Shown here piece after piece: positions 25,477-34,237 of a stretch of 64,000 bases of DNA; position 1 is the first letter of the stretch, and every line of letters starts with the position of its first letter. Where the stretch lies: contig QULQ01000010.1 of assembly GCA_003490145.1 (NCBI GenBank), forward strand, positions 1 to 64,000, written 5' to 3'. This stretch comes from Lachnospiraceae bacterium OM04-12BH (GTDB taxonomy: Bacteria; Bacillota; Clostridia; Lachnospirales; Lachnospiraceae). The notes beneath the pieces are model-generated. The model saw nothing but the letters and a program-made list of their open reading frames with translations. It was not told the origin of the DNA and did no database searches. Both the position numbers and the translations under genes were made by a program.

Positions 25477-26059
25477 CTTTTATCCTTTCCAAAAATGTTA
25501 TGAGTTTCTTTATATTAGTAGAATGATATCTGTCTGAGAGAAAAACAATCTTTTCTATCTCCAGTTTCAAAAGTTCAGTTTCTTCAATCCTCAGGTCATC
25601 AAATAGTAATTCAGCCAGTAATTTTATGTTTTTTGCCGGTGGCATAGTATATAGCTGATCGCAGAGCGCTTTTTCCGGTTCTGCAATCCGGTAAAAATAA
25701 TTACCTTCCTGTATTAGCCGGATATTCAATGGAAAAGCAGCCGATGGCACATCCCGATAGGTAAATGTTCCAAAAGTGGTTTCATATTTTTTCTTTTTCT
25801 TTTTTTCAAAAGTAGCACTCGTAATTGTATATACTGCCTCTGGTATCATTCCGTAAAATCCCAGTGCATATTCAAAAGAAATATATGATGGTCCATAAAT
25901 ACTTCCAGCCAGCAGATGTCCCGGTACATTTTTTTCCGTTTCATATAATCCTCTGGCAATCTGAAAATATTTCCCCTGCTTCACCATACGGGAAAGTTTT
26001 GTTTTCGGATTTGCATATGATTGCAGCTCTTCCAGAATCATATCTGTTGTTTTTATCAT
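25469..26059 (-). CDS. abiEi: AbiEi-type antitoxin / transcriptional repressor
   Basis: This 196-residue protein has an N-terminal winged-helix part (LSRMVKQGKYFQIARGLYET) and the AbiEi C-terminal domain (GPSYISFEYALGFYGMIPEAVYTI, then YRIAEPEKALCDQLY). In characterised AbiE systems the protein both neutralises the toxin and represses its own promoter through inverted repeats. The 8-bp overlap with the toxin gene and a strong palindromic operator immediately upstream fit this. GAGGTG lies five bases before the ATG. Base composition is AT-rich relative to sseB, which suggests acquisition. Confidence 0.92.
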   Translation of the reverse strand: MIKTTDMILEELQSYANPKTKLSRMVKQGKYFQIARGLYETEKNVPGHLLAGSIYGPSYISFEYALGFYGMIPEAVYTITSATFEKKKKKKYETTFGTFTYRDVPSAAFPLNIRLIQEGNYFYRIAEPEKALCDQLYTMPPAKNIKLLAELLFDDLRIEETELLKLEIEKIVFLSDRYHSTNIKKLITFLERIKDE

Positions 26060-26107
26060 ATTTTCACCTCACAGTATCATTTTACGATACTACGAGGTGA
26101 AAATCAA
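26060..26107 (-). promoter_or_regulatory. AbiE promoter with nested palindromic operator
   Basis: Read leftward: -35 TTGATT (26102-26107), 17-bp spacer, -10 TAAAAT (26079-26084). An 11-bp perfect inverted repeat (26060-26070 and 26094-26104) encloses a second one (AGTATC 26073-26078, GATACT 26086-26091). The outer repeat covers both the -35 edge and the ribosome site of abiEi, as expected for autorepression. Confidence 0.85.
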
Positions 26108-26146
26108 GCATTTTGATATTTTGTTTTAGTGTGAACCATTCCTGAT

Positions 26147-27004
26147 TTATTTTTCTGATATTGAAATAAAGGAAGTGGAAGTGTCATGTCCACCTTCCCA
26201 TTTCTTTGCCCTTCTGTACTCTGAAGGGGTTAAGGAATACACCTGCTTAAATGATCTGCAGAAATAATCTTTATTACTGAATCCCGTATCTATTGAAATA
26301 GCACTTACCTTCTTTTCTGTATTACTAAGAAGTAATGCTGCTTCCTTTAGCCTGTAGCATATCAGATAATTGACCGGAGATGTATTCAGCACATTCCGAA
26401 ATAAATTCAGGGCAGTACTGGTACTCACATTACCAGCTTTAGCAATATCTGAAAGGGAAATTCTTTCCGTGTAATTCAGGTGAATGAACTGCATCATCAT
26501 TTGTAATCGTGCAAGTGATGATGAATTCATACTTTGAATTTTCAGGCAGCAGACAACATTTGACGTTATGAGTTCCCATATCTTTTGTATCTGAACAGAT
26601 ATCTGAAGTTCATTTATTTCACATCTGCTGAGCTGTATAAGCCTTTGTATCTCAGACAGTATTTCTTCCTGCCACTCCTGTGAAGAAGAAAAAATATAAT
26701 AATCCAGAGATGCGTTCAAAAAGGGTAACACAAATTTCTGATAGATCAGGCTTTCTGTCGGAGCAATCAGAGATGGAAGAAAGAGAAAATTAGGAATTGC
26801 AGCGTTGTTTTCGGAATGCATTTTATGAAGAACCCTGGAATTGATAAAAATTCCCTGTCCCTTAGACAAATCAAAATTCTTTTCCCCTATATGAAAGTGA
26901 ACCATACCAGCTTCGATATATACAAATTCAAATTCAGCATGCCAATGCCAGTCAATACAGTTAAAATCAACTTTTCTATCTGTGACATGGCAGCCTCCAC
27001 ACAA
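26147..27004 (-). CDS. AraC family regulator (N-terminus and C-terminus unusual)
   Basis: The protein has about 285 residues. It has a cupin-type sensor (FNCIDWHWHAEFEFVYIEAG, GQGIFINSRVLHKMHS) and two C-terminal helix-turn-helix motifs (ISLSDIAKAGNVSTSTALNLFRN and ISIDTGFSNKDYFCRSFKQVYSLTPSEYRR). It probably controls the divergent MFS gene. The start is uncertain: only a TTG at 27004 with a poor site is in frame, while a fine GGAGG-ATG just inside it reads another frame. The last 17 residues after EYRRAKKWE are encoded partly by the 29-bp copy of sseB sequence, so the natural C-terminus has probably been replaced. It may still work, since the domains are complete. Confidence 0.8.
   Translation of the reverse strand: MCGGCHVTDRKVDFNCIDWHWHAEFEFVYIEAGMVHFHIGEKNFDLSKGQGIFINSRVLHKMHSENNAAIPNFLFLPSLIAPTESLIYQKFVLPFLNASLDYYIFSSSQEWQEEILSEIQRLIQLSRCEINELQISVQIQKIWELITSNVVCCLKIQSMNSSSLARLQMMMQFIHLNYTERISLSDIAKAGNVSTSTALNLFRNVLNTSPVNYLICYRLKEAALLLSNTEKKVSAISIDTGFSNKDYFCRSFKQVYSLTPSEYRRAKKWEGGHDTSTSFISISEK
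26168..26196 (+). repeat. 29-bp direct repeat, copy 2 (inside 3' end of araC-family gene)
   Basis: Exact copy of 24515-24543 in sseB. Here it encodes, on the minus strand, the residues GGHDTSTSF near the end of the AraC-type protein. The distance between copies is 1653 bp. Confidence 0.93.
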
Positions 27005-27131
27005 CCAATTTTATGATATTCTACAGTATATTGACGAAATAATACAGTGAAAAAGAAGTAAAAATGTTATATAGTTCTATTTGATGATGCTGAACAAATA
27101 AATACAGCAAAGAGATCCGAGGAGAAAATCG

Positions 27132-28307
27132 ATGAAGAATTATAAAAAGACAAAATCAGCATGTTATTTAGGATTTATCACACAGGCAGTTGCTGCAAAT
27201 TTTGCACCCTTACTATTTCTGAAATTTCATACAGATTACAATATTTCACTTGGAAACATTGCCCTGATATCAACCTTCTTTTTCTTTACCCAGCTTTTGG
27301 TAGATTTATTCTGTGCCAGGTACGTAGACAGAATTGGATACAGAGTATGTATTGTTGCTTCTGAAGTATGTTCGGCTGCAGGACTCATTGGTCTGGCATT
27401 TTTACCGGAAATACTCCCTTCTCCATTTATCGGTATTATCATAAGCGTAATCTTATATGCAATCGGAAGCGGCCTGATCGAGGTTTTAGGAAGTCCCATT
27501 GTGGAGGCATGTCCATTTGAGAACAAGGAGGCTACTATGAGTCTTCTACATTCCTTTTACTGCTGGGGAGCAGTTGGAACCATACTTGTTTCGACAGTTT
27601 TCTTTCTGCTGTTTGGAATTGACAGTTGGAAATGGCTTGCTGTTATTTTTGCGCTGATCCCTGCTGTTAATATTTACAATTTTGCAACCTGCCCGATTGA
27701 ATCCTTAGTTGAGGAAGGGCAGGGAATGGGCATCAGGAATTTATTTTCAAAACCCATGTTCCTGATTGCCATTGTGATGATGGTCTGCTCCGGAGCATCC
27801 GAGCTTGCCATGGCACAATGGGCATCTGCATACGCAGAATCAGCACTCGGCCTCTCAAAGACAGTTGGAGATCTTGCCGGGCCTTGTATGTTTGCTGTGA
27901 CAATGGGAATTTCGCGAGTGCTGTTTGGAAAAGCCTGTGACAAAATGAACCTGGACAGATTTATGATTGGTTCCGGTATCTTATGCTTTATATGTTATGT
28001 ATTAGCATCTTTTTCGGAAAATCCGATGATCGGACTTGCAGGATGTATAGTATGTGGGTTTTCTGTCGGAATCATGTGGCCGGGAACAATCAGCATCTCT
28101 TCAAAGGCATTTCCAACAGGTGGAACTGCAATGTTTGCACTTTTAGCAATGGCAGGTGATCTTGGCGGAAGCATAGGTCCCGCCATTGTGGGAAAGGTTG
28201 CAGACATATTTGGAGGCAGTATCCATATGGGCATGCGCGTTGGGCTCCTGTTCCCGGTCATATTATGTTTTATGTTAATTTTATTCAATAGTCTGAACCA
28301 CAACTGA
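27132..28307 (+). CDS. MFS transporter, sugar/fucose-permease-like
   Basis: This 391-residue protein has 12 predicted membrane helices and the MFS loop motif in VDRIGYRVCIVASEV after helix 2. Overall it resembles the FucP/FGHS-type sugar:proton symporters (KNYKKTKSACYLGFITQAV at the start, SLLHSFYCWGAVGTI in helix 5, GIMWPGTISISSKAFPTGG in helix 10). A conserved acidic or Asn residue that would name the sugar cannot be assigned. GAGGAG lies seven bases before the ATG. The divergent AraC-type gene across 127 bp is its likely regulator. Codon use is AT-richer than the flanking core genes. Confidence 0.87.
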   Translation: MKNYKKTKSACYLGFITQAVAANFAPLLFLKFHTDYNISLGNIALISTFFFFTQLLVDLFCARYVDRIGYRVCIVASEVCSAAGLIGLAFLPEILPSPFIGIIISVILYAIGSGLIEVLGSPIVEACPFENKEATMSLLHSFYCWGAVGTILVSTVFFLLFGIDSWKWLAVIFALIPAVNIYNFATCPIESLVEEGQGMGIRNLFSKPMFLIAIVMMVCSGASELAMAQWASAYAESALGLSKTVGDLAGPCMFAVTMGISRVLFGKACDKMNLDRFMIGSGILCFICYVLASFSENPMIGLAGCIVCGFSVGIMWPGTISISSKAFPTGGTAMFALLAMAGDLGGSIGPAIVGKVADIFGGSIHMGMRVGLLFPVILCFMLILFNSLNHN

Positions 28308-28418
28308 GCTACTATAATCTGACTTTTGCTGTAGGCGTTTTCTGATACTGCAACCCGGTGCGGCTGTCCCTGAGTATAATTAAAGATCTGGTACTCATTG
28401 CCTCTGAACAGGCAATTC

Positions 28419-28541
28419 TCAAAGCTGACCGAAAGAGAGTTCTGACAGGTTATGAATGCCAAATTTCTTGACCTTGGTGCAAAACAGCATCATGGGAACG
28501 CCGGGAACGATCGGTTCGATAACTGTCAGCATGGGCAGCAT
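28419..28541 (-). pseudogene. Remnant of MptD/Trep_Strep-type ECF transporter S-component
   Basis: A 40-codon frame reads LPMLTVIEPIVPGVPMMLF followed by CTKVKKFGI, which matches a conserved N-proximal segment of the MptD family of ECF substrate-binding membrane subunits. After that it becomes unrelated sequence and stops. A full member has about 190 residues. Such genes normally follow two ABC exporter-fold genes in Clostridia, exactly where this lies. The frame just beyond it (to about 28300) is open but I do not recognise it. Confidence 0.6.
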
Positions 28542-28592
28542 AAATATCGATGTTGATTAAATCTTTTCCTTTTCATATTGTTTTTCTTTCTT

Positions 28593-30326
28593 TTATACTT
28601 TCCAGCCAACGGCCAGTTCTCTGGACTCCACGAAGCGGCGGTAGATGCCACCTTGGTGCATCAGCTCGTCATGGGTACCGCTTTGGACGATTTTACCGCC
28701 GTCGATCACCAGAATATTATCGGCATGGCGAACGGTTTTCAGGCGGTGGGCGATCATCAGGATGGTTTTCTCTTTTGTCAATGCTTCGATAGCGGCGGTC
28801 AGCTCCTGCTCGCTTTCCGGGTCAACATTCGCTGTGGCCTCATCTAGGATGATGATAGGCGCATCCTTCATGATGGCACGGGCGATGGAAATGCGCTGCT
28901 TTTCGCCACCGGACAGGCTGGCTCCGCCCTCTCCGATGATAGTTTCATAGCCATCGGGCAATGCCATAATAAAATCATGGCAGCAGGCTTTTTTCGCCGC
29001 TTCGATGACCTTTTCCATGGGTGCATCCGGCTGGCCGAAGCGGATGTTGTTGGCGATGGTGTCCTGGAACAGATAGACACTCTGGAACACAAAGCTGAAA
29101 TTGCGCATCAAACTGTCCATGCTGTATTCCTTTACATCCACACCGCCTAAGCTAACGCAGCCCTTGTCCACATCCCAGAACCGGGCGATGAGATGGCAGA
29201 GCGTTGTTTTGCCACCACCGGAAGGACCCACGATGGCTGTGGCGGTTTTCTGCGGAATATGCACTGAAATGCCGTCAATAGTCTTTCGCTTGTCGTAGGA
29301 AAACTCCACATTTTCCACATCAATATCATAGCTGGTGGGCGTAATGTCCTGCCCATCAATGTCCATCGTAGGTATATCCAGCACGGACTGTGCCTTGCTC
29401 ACATTCAGGTCAACATTTCTAAGAAGTGCCGAGTAACTGCCGGCACTGTCCAGCGCACCGAACAGGATAAATGCGGCAATGATCATGACTACGGTGTTCA
29501 GCAGTTCCATACTGCCGTTCAGACAAAATGCAACGGACACCGCTGCAATGACCACGCCGATGATCTTGGCAGTCAGACTTTGTATAAACATGATGGGAAC
29601 AAAGGTGATCTCCAATTTTATGTTTGCCGCTGTGTTTTCGTCAATGGCCTGATTCAGAGCCTTACTCTTTTCTCCGGTCAGATTGTAAGACCTGACTTCC
29701 GCAATACCCTGAATGTACTCCAGCACCTTTTCCACCAGCTTGCGGTCAGAAGCATCCTTTACAGGTGCGACCGTCTTTGCTTTCTTCTGCAAGCAGCCGT
29801 TGACGGCAAAGAACAGGAACACACCAATTACGGCGATGCCGCCAATCCGCAGGTCAAAGGACAAAATCATCAACGTAACTACCGCCGTGGTCAAAATGCC
29901 CTGGGTCACCATCATGACGACACGGGTGGCAACGTCTGCCAGAGCCTCCATGCTGTTGGTGGCAACAGAAGTAATGTAGCCCAGACTGTTTTGGTTGAAA
30001 TAGCCCATGGGCAGATACTTCAAATGCTCGGCAATTTCGATGCGCTTGTCGGCACAGGTGCCGTAGCCCGCCTCGCATTGGAGCATGGTGGAGCGGTAAT
30101 TCGCAAAGGCATTGCCTGCGATACTAAACAACATAATACCGAAAGACAGCAAGATATGCTGTACCGTCAGATTTCCGATCAAAACGCCATGTAAGGTCAC
30201 GGCGATAGCCGGAATTTTCAAAGCCTCAAACAGAGCTTTCAGCACACCGAGGAAAATGGACTTTGTAAATTTGCGTTTGTTGATTTCACCGCAAAAATCG
30301 AAAAAACGTCTAAAAATCCGGATCAT
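28593..30326 (-). CDS. ABC transporter, exporter fold, second subunit (YbtQ/IrtB-like)
   Basis: This 577-residue subunit has a six-helix membrane domain (about 1-310) and an ATPase with Walker A GPSGGGKTTL, signature ASLSGGEKQRISIARAI, Walker B IIILDEATANVDPESEQ and H-loop IAHRLKT. The start at ATG 30326 has AAGGAGGT and overlaps the stop of the first subunit by one base (TAATG), so they are made together as a heterodimer. Heterodimers of this fold encoded next to an AraC regulator include YbtP/YbtQ and IrtA/IrtB, which import siderophores in spite of the exporter fold. That function here is an inference. Confidence 0.9.
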   Translation of the reverse strand: MIRIFRRFFDFCGEINKRKFTKSIFLGVLKALFEALKIPAIAVTLHGVLIGNLTVQHILLSFGIMLFSIAGNAFANYRSTMLQCEAGYGTCADKRIEIAEHLKYLPMGYFNQNSLGYITSVATNSMEALADVATRVVMMVTQGILTTAVVTLMILSFDLRIGGIAVIGVFLFFAVNGCLQKKAKTVAPVKDASDRKLVEKVLEYIQGIAEVRSYNLTGEKSKALNQAIDENTAANIKLEITFVPIMFIQSLTAKIIGVVIAAVSVAFCLNGSMELLNTVVMIIAAFILFGALDSAGSYSALLRNVDLNVSKAQSVLDIPTMDIDGQDITPTSYDIDVENVEFSYDKRKTIDGISVHIPQKTATAIVGPSGGGKTTLCHLIARFWDVDKGCVSLGGVDVKEYSMDSLMRNFSFVFQSVYLFQDTIANNIRFGQPDAPMEKVIEAAKKACCHDFIMALPDGYETIIGEGGASLSGGEKQRISIARAIMKDAPIIILDEATANVDPESEQELTAAIEALTKEKTILMIAHRLKTVRHADNILVIDGGKIVQSGTHDELMHQGGIYRRFVESRELAVGWKV

Positions 30327-32086
30327 TATACTGCACCTCCTTCCGTTGTATCCCGCACAGCAATATGAGAACGCCACATCTGTGCATACAGACTGTCCTT
30401 TTCCAGCAGCTCCTGGTGGATACCACTGGAGCGGATATTGCCATCCTCCACCACAAATATCCGGTCGCTGTTGGTGATGGTGGAGAGCCTGTGGGCAATG
30501 ACCAGCAGGGTCTTTCCTTTTGTCAGCTTGGCTACGGAGGACTGAATGAGGGCTTCATTTTCCGGATCGGTAAAAGCTGTTGCCTCGTCCAGAATGACGA
30601 TAGGAGCGTTTTTCAACATGGCACGGGCAATGGCGATACGCTGACGCTCGCCACCGGAGAGATGCCCACCGGCACCGCCCACAACGGTCTGGTAGCCATG
30701 CTCCAAACTCATAATAAAGTCATGGCAACCGCTGTTCTTGGCCGCCTCAATGACTTCTTCGTCCGTTGCACTCTGGTTGCCCATACGAATATTTTCCATA
30801 ACGGTGGTGTCAAACAGGTAATTGTCCTGAGAGACATAGGCAATGTACTGATTGTAGTCCTGCTGGGTCATTTGGCGAATATCCATGCCGCCGATAGAAA
30901 TGCTGCCGCTTTTTACATCCCAAAGTCCGGCAATAAGCTTTGCAATAGTGGATTTACCGCTGCCGGAAGGACCAACGAGGGCGTTGACCGTGCCTTCCCG
31001 AATGGTCATGTCGATACCATGAAGCACCTCTTTTTCGTGATAGCCGAAGCTCACTCTATCCAGCACGATGTCATTATTGTTCGGCACTGCAGTGGATACC
31101 TGCGGGCGTTCCTGTTCCTCCTGCTCCAAAATGCCGGTCACTTCTCCGATGATGGTACTCAGCTTTGCCAGATCGTCGCCATAGGACATAACTGTGATCA
31201 GGGATGCGATCAATCCAACGGAGAACAAAATGACCTGAATAAAGGTATTGGCATCCAGCGTACCGGCACGGAACAGCAGACCGCCGATGGGAAGAACCGC
31301 CACCATGGTCGATGGGAAAATGGACATGGCAAGGCAGAAATAGATATTGCATCGCCGCATCCATTCCACATAACAGCTTGCACCCTCTTTGGCCGCGACC
31401 ACGAATTTCTCATAGGAGCTTTGTGCCTTGGCAAACGCCTTGATGACCTCAATGCCGTTGATATACTCTACCGCAGTATCATTGAGTATCTTGGTTTTAT
31501 CCACGGTGTTCTGATAGCTTTCCGCATAGCCACGGGTCATTCCTGCATAGCACCCGAATCCGATGGGCACTGTTACCAGCACAGCCAGAGCCATACGCCA
31601 ATCCAGTACAAAGAGATACACCAGCAGGGCAATAGGCACCAACAGGTTTGATGTAAATTCGGGAATGATATGCGCCATAGTGGTCTCGATGCTGTCGATG
31701 CGCTCCACCAGTACATTTTTCACCGAGCCGGAGGGCATATCCAGCACCGTGCCCAATGGCACACGAGTCAGCTTCTCACATACCCGTTTGCGGATGTTGC
31801 CCAACACCGCAAAGGTCGCCTTGTGAGAAAGTGTGGTGGAAATGCCGTGAAAGCCGCATCGCCCCACCCAAAGAAGCGCCATCGCAAGGCAGTGTTGTAA
31901 GTAAATATTCATGTCCCGGCATCCACCCAGTAAATCGCCAATCATATTCGCCATGACGAAATAGGGCAAAATGCCGCAAATCACGCCGCACACAGCACTG
32001 AGAACGCTGAGTACATAACGGGAGCGATATTCTCCCGCAAAGTCCCAGATCCACGTTGCAGTGGAGCGTTTTATTTTTGTGTTCAT
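30326..32086 (-). CDS. ABC transporter, exporter fold, first subunit (YbtP/IrtA-like)
   Basis: This 586-residue subunit has a membrane domain (about 1-320) and an ATPase with Walker A GPSGSGKSTI, Q-loop AYVSQDNYLFD, signature HLSGGERQRIAIARAM and Walker B IVILDEATAFTDPENEA, H-loop IAHRLST. The DEATAFTDPENEA wording, in place of DEATSALD, resembles the siderophore-import group YbtP/YbtQ and IrtA/IrtB. AGGAGGT lies upstream of the ATG. The gene follows the broken AraC gene by three bases and is coupled to the second subunit. Both ATPase sites look intact even though the surrounding operon is decayed. Confidence 0.9.
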   Translation of the reverse strand: MNTKIKRSTATWIWDFAGEYRSRYVLSVLSAVCGVICGILPYFVMANMIGDLLGGCRDMNIYLQHCLAMALLWVGRCGFHGISTTLSHKATFAVLGNIRKRVCEKLTRVPLGTVLDMPSGSVKNVLVERIDSIETTMAHIIPEFTSNLLVPIALLVYLFVLDWRMALAVLVTVPIGFGCYAGMTRGYAESYQNTVDKTKILNDTAVEYINGIEVIKAFAKAQSSYEKFVVAAKEGASCYVEWMRRCNIYFCLAMSIFPSTMVAVLPIGGLLFRAGTLDANTFIQVILFSVGLIASLITVMSYGDDLAKLSTIIGEVTGILEQEEQERPQVSTAVPNNNDIVLDRVSFGYHEKEVLHGIDMTIREGTVNALVGPSGSGKSTIAKLIAGLWDVKSGSISIGGMDIRQMTQQDYNQYIAYVSQDNYLFDTTVMENIRMGNQSATDEEVIEAAKNSGCHDFIMSLEHGYQTVVGGAGGHLSGGERQRIAIARAMLKNAPIVILDEATAFTDPENEALIQSSVAKLTKGKTLLVIAHRLSTITNSDRIFVVEDGNIRSSGIHQELLEKDSLYAQMWRSHIAVRDTTEGGAV

Positions 32087-32089
32087 GTT

Positions 32090-32538
32090 CTACCTCCTGT
32101 CATTTCTGTATTCAGCAGGGGTCGTATCAAAGATTTCCTTGAAAGCCGCTGCAAATTTACTTGGGTTATCGTAGCCGACAGCAGCTGCAATCTCAATAAT
32201 CCGCTTTTTACGGTCTGTTACCAGCATGGACGCTGCCACATTCATCTTGGAGTTGCGGATATAGGTATAGATGGGGCTGCCATACACACCCTTGAAGCCG
32301 TTTTTCAGGGTCGCTGTGCTGAGATCAAATTGCTTTGCCAGTTCTTCGGTGGTGTAATTTCGGGTCAAATCGTCGGTCAGCAGCTTATGCACTGCCTTGA
32401 TCTTCTCAGTTTGGCCGGAATAGAAGTACGGGCGTTCATCCGCAACACCTTGCAGTCCTCAGTCTCCACCATTTCTTCCAGATTGTCGCCCATGTCCGTA
32501 CTATGAAACATCGCCCAGGAATTGTATACATTTTTCAA
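32090..32538 (-). pseudogene. AraC family regulator with internal deletion
   Basis: From TTG 32538 (AGGAGGTG upstream) the frame reads KNVYNSWAMFHSTDMGDNL, then EEMVETEDCKVLRMN, an N-terminus typical of AraC-type regulators paired with YbtPQ-like transporters. It then jumps, out of frame, to YFYSGQTEKIKAVHKLL and an intact C-terminal DNA-binding domain (YTTEELAKQFDLSTATLKNGFKG, IIEIAAAVGYDNPSKFAAAFKEI). Most of the effector domain is missing, by comparison with a usual length near 300-330. The DNA-binding part alone (from ATG 32392, 100 residues) might still be made but has no clear ribosome site. Confidence 0.8.
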
Positions 32539-32570
32539 TTTCACACCTCCTTGAAGGAAGTTAGAGTAGA

Positions 32571-32811
32571 CTAACCCAAGTTGATTAAGGGAAGCCGGTT
32601 TTCACGGCTTCCGTAGTAATTATATTCATTTTGCAGTTTGCGTTCTAATCCGATCCGCTTTTTTCGCTCCATTTGGTAAAAAATATTTGCAGCAAAGCTG
32701 AAATTCTTATCCCAACACCACATCCAGCACCATCATCACGCTGAATCCCAACGCAAAGGATAGGTAATTTCAAGAATATGATCTGATATTGCCAAATTCC
32801 GTAAATTCCAT
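32571..32811 (-). pseudogene. Decayed small membrane protein gene
   Basis: From ATG 32811, 3 bp past the upstream stop with GGAG before it, the three frames together read a start MEFTEFGNI, a membrane segment LSFALGFSVMMVLDVVLG and a basic tail IFYQMERKKRIGLERKLQ, then NEYNYYGSRENRLPLINLG, ending at TAG 32571. The span of 241 bases is 80 codons plus one base, so at least one net frameshift is present. The tail ends just before the AraC ribosome site. I do not recognise the family; reconstruction across frames is tentative. Confidence 0.4.
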
Positions 32812-32814
32812 TGT

Positions 32815-33323
32815 CTATTTCTCCGCTCTCTTTTTGTAGCCGCAGTCGCAGTAGGCATCGCCGCCCGCAAGGGTACATTCCCGCACAAATTTTGATGCGC
32901 CGCCCGCTTCGCTCATGGCGTAGTCCAAAGCGCACATAGCCGGAACAAGGTCAAAAAGCCCCAACTCCTGCATCAGAGTGCAAATACCACATTTCGTGAA
33001 CCTTGCTTCGTATCCGCTGTCATCGGCATAAGGTAGATACTCCATGTTCCACGAGTACGGGTTGCGGTCAGCGGCATGGAAAGCACCAGCGCACCGAGCA
33101 TGACACAACCGACGATGTTCATCTGAAAACGGTCGCCTTTTTCAAACTCCGGCAGGTTCCGAATGATTTCTTTGTATTTCCCCTTTGATTCCACCATGAC
33201 CGCTTGGGCTTCCGTCGGTGTCAGTTCAAACACGGCAGTCAAATTCCGCTGAAAGGATTTCCTGAAAAACAACCATATTCCCAAAGGCATTCCTATGTAT
33301 TTCATATCGTAGCCTTCTTCCAT
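32815..33323 (-). pseudogene. L-2-amino-thiazoline-4-carboxylic acid hydrolase, internal deletion
   Basis: The N-terminal part (MKYIGMPLGIWLFFRKSF, ELTPTEAQAVMVESKGKYKEI, IVGCVMLGALVLSMP) and C-terminal part (AADRNPYSWNMEYLPY, FTKCGICTLMQELGLFDLVPA, YAMSEAGGASKFVRECTLA, YCDCGYKK) belong to the ATC-hydrolase-like family, but they are in different frames. They meet near 33070, where about 40-50 residues seem to be missing. The family opens L-2-amino-thiazoline-4-carboxylate to S-carbamoyl-cysteine in Pseudomonas; in Clostridia the role is unknown. The gene overlaps the end of the upstream BAAT-like gene by 22 bp. Confidence 0.75.
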
Positions 33324-34237
33324 GATTCAATGGTGGCGGTGATACGCCGATCAATATCCACACGAGCCGATTTGCATTCTTTTGGATGCTTCTTCGCACT
33401 CTGAAACGCCATTTTCACAAACAGACTCGCCCCAACAGGCAGCATGATCTTCATCAGTCCTTCGGGGAAAACAAAGTGCGTAGCATAAGGATATACCGCT
33501 GCTTCTACCTCGCAGGTGTGTGGGCGTTCTGCCAATCGTTTTTCCATGCGCTGAATGTATTTCGCTGTATCCCACAGTACATCATCCTCTGCGCCAATGA
33601 GCAGGAGCTTACCCTTGATATTTTCTACCTTGATGAACTCGGCTTCTGTAATAGGATGTGCCTTTTCAGAATCGTCAAAAAGCTTCCATGAGTTGACCAT
33701 ATCGCCGGTACGCTTGGTTTCGGCGGCAATGCACTGCCAATACTGCGGGTGTTGATAAACAAATGGCATATAAGGCAAAGGCTCTCCTTGGTAGGAAAAG
33801 AGAGATTCACCCTCAATAGGCCATTCTTTGCAACCATCTTTCTTGCCCTGCATGAATCCCTGCCAGATAAAATCGCTGGGTGTCATGCCGATGGTCAGGG
33901 TAATATCCGAAAAGTAGGTTGCCGCCGTCAACGCCAGTGTACCCGTTGTAGATGCACCCACAATACCTATTTTGCGGATACTATGGTTTTTCAGCCAGTT
34001 AATTGCTGACTCCACACGCTCCAATGGATAGTTGTGATGACCATAATCCTTTTTTGCCGGGGACATGGTGAGAACATTGATGTCCTGCTTCAAAAGCCAT
34101 TTCACGCAGGAACGAGCCATGTAATCCTCCGGGTCATCTCCTATCATAGCGATCATGGCACAGTTAGAGGGTGTTTTACACGCCCAATATGCACCGTAAA
34201 AGCCGTCCGTTTCGGTATCAAAATGAATGTGTTTCAT
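33302..34237 (-). CDS. Acyl-CoA thioester hydrolase/BAAT C-terminal-like alpha/beta hydrolase
   Basis: This 311-residue alpha/beta hydrolase has the BAAT-type core. The nucleophile elbow is GIVGASTTGTLALTAA (Ser in GASTTG, about residue 95), an Asp is in LLIGAEDDVLWDTAKYI (about 216), and a His in YPYATHFVFPEG (about 249). BAAT-family enzymes hydrolyse or transfer acyl groups, but bacterial members have few known substrates. AGGAGG lies upstream of the ATG, which directly follows the stop of the broken hydrolase gene at 34238. It is one of the few intact enzymes in this decayed operon. It has no signal peptide. Confidence 0.82.
   Translation of the reverse strand: MKHIHFDTETDGFYGAYWACKTPSNCAMIAMIGDDPEDYMARSCVKWLLKQDINVLTMSPAKKDYGHHNYPLERVESAINWLKNHSIRKIGIVGASTTGTLALTAATYFSDITLTIGMTPSDFIWQGFMQGKKDGCKEWPIEGESLFSYQGEPLPYMPFVYQHPQYWQCIAAETKRTGDMVNSWKLFDDSEKAHPITEAEFIKVENIKGKLLLIGAEDDVLWDTAKYIQRMEKRLAERPHTCEVEAAVYPYATHFVFPEGLMKIMLPVGASLFVKMAFQSAKKHPKECKSARVDIDRRITATIESWKKATI

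Noticed and set aside
24515..26196. 29-bp repeats as attachment sites of an integrating element
   Set aside because: No integrase lies between them, sseB reads intact through the left copy, and the right copy is not followed by sseB sequence. Kept as a rearrangement mark only.
28308..28418. Open frame on the minus strand reading NCLFRGNEYQIFNY and onward as a gene
   Set aside because: It lacks a start with a ribosome site, runs antisense into the MFS gene and matches no family that I recognise; at most a scrap.
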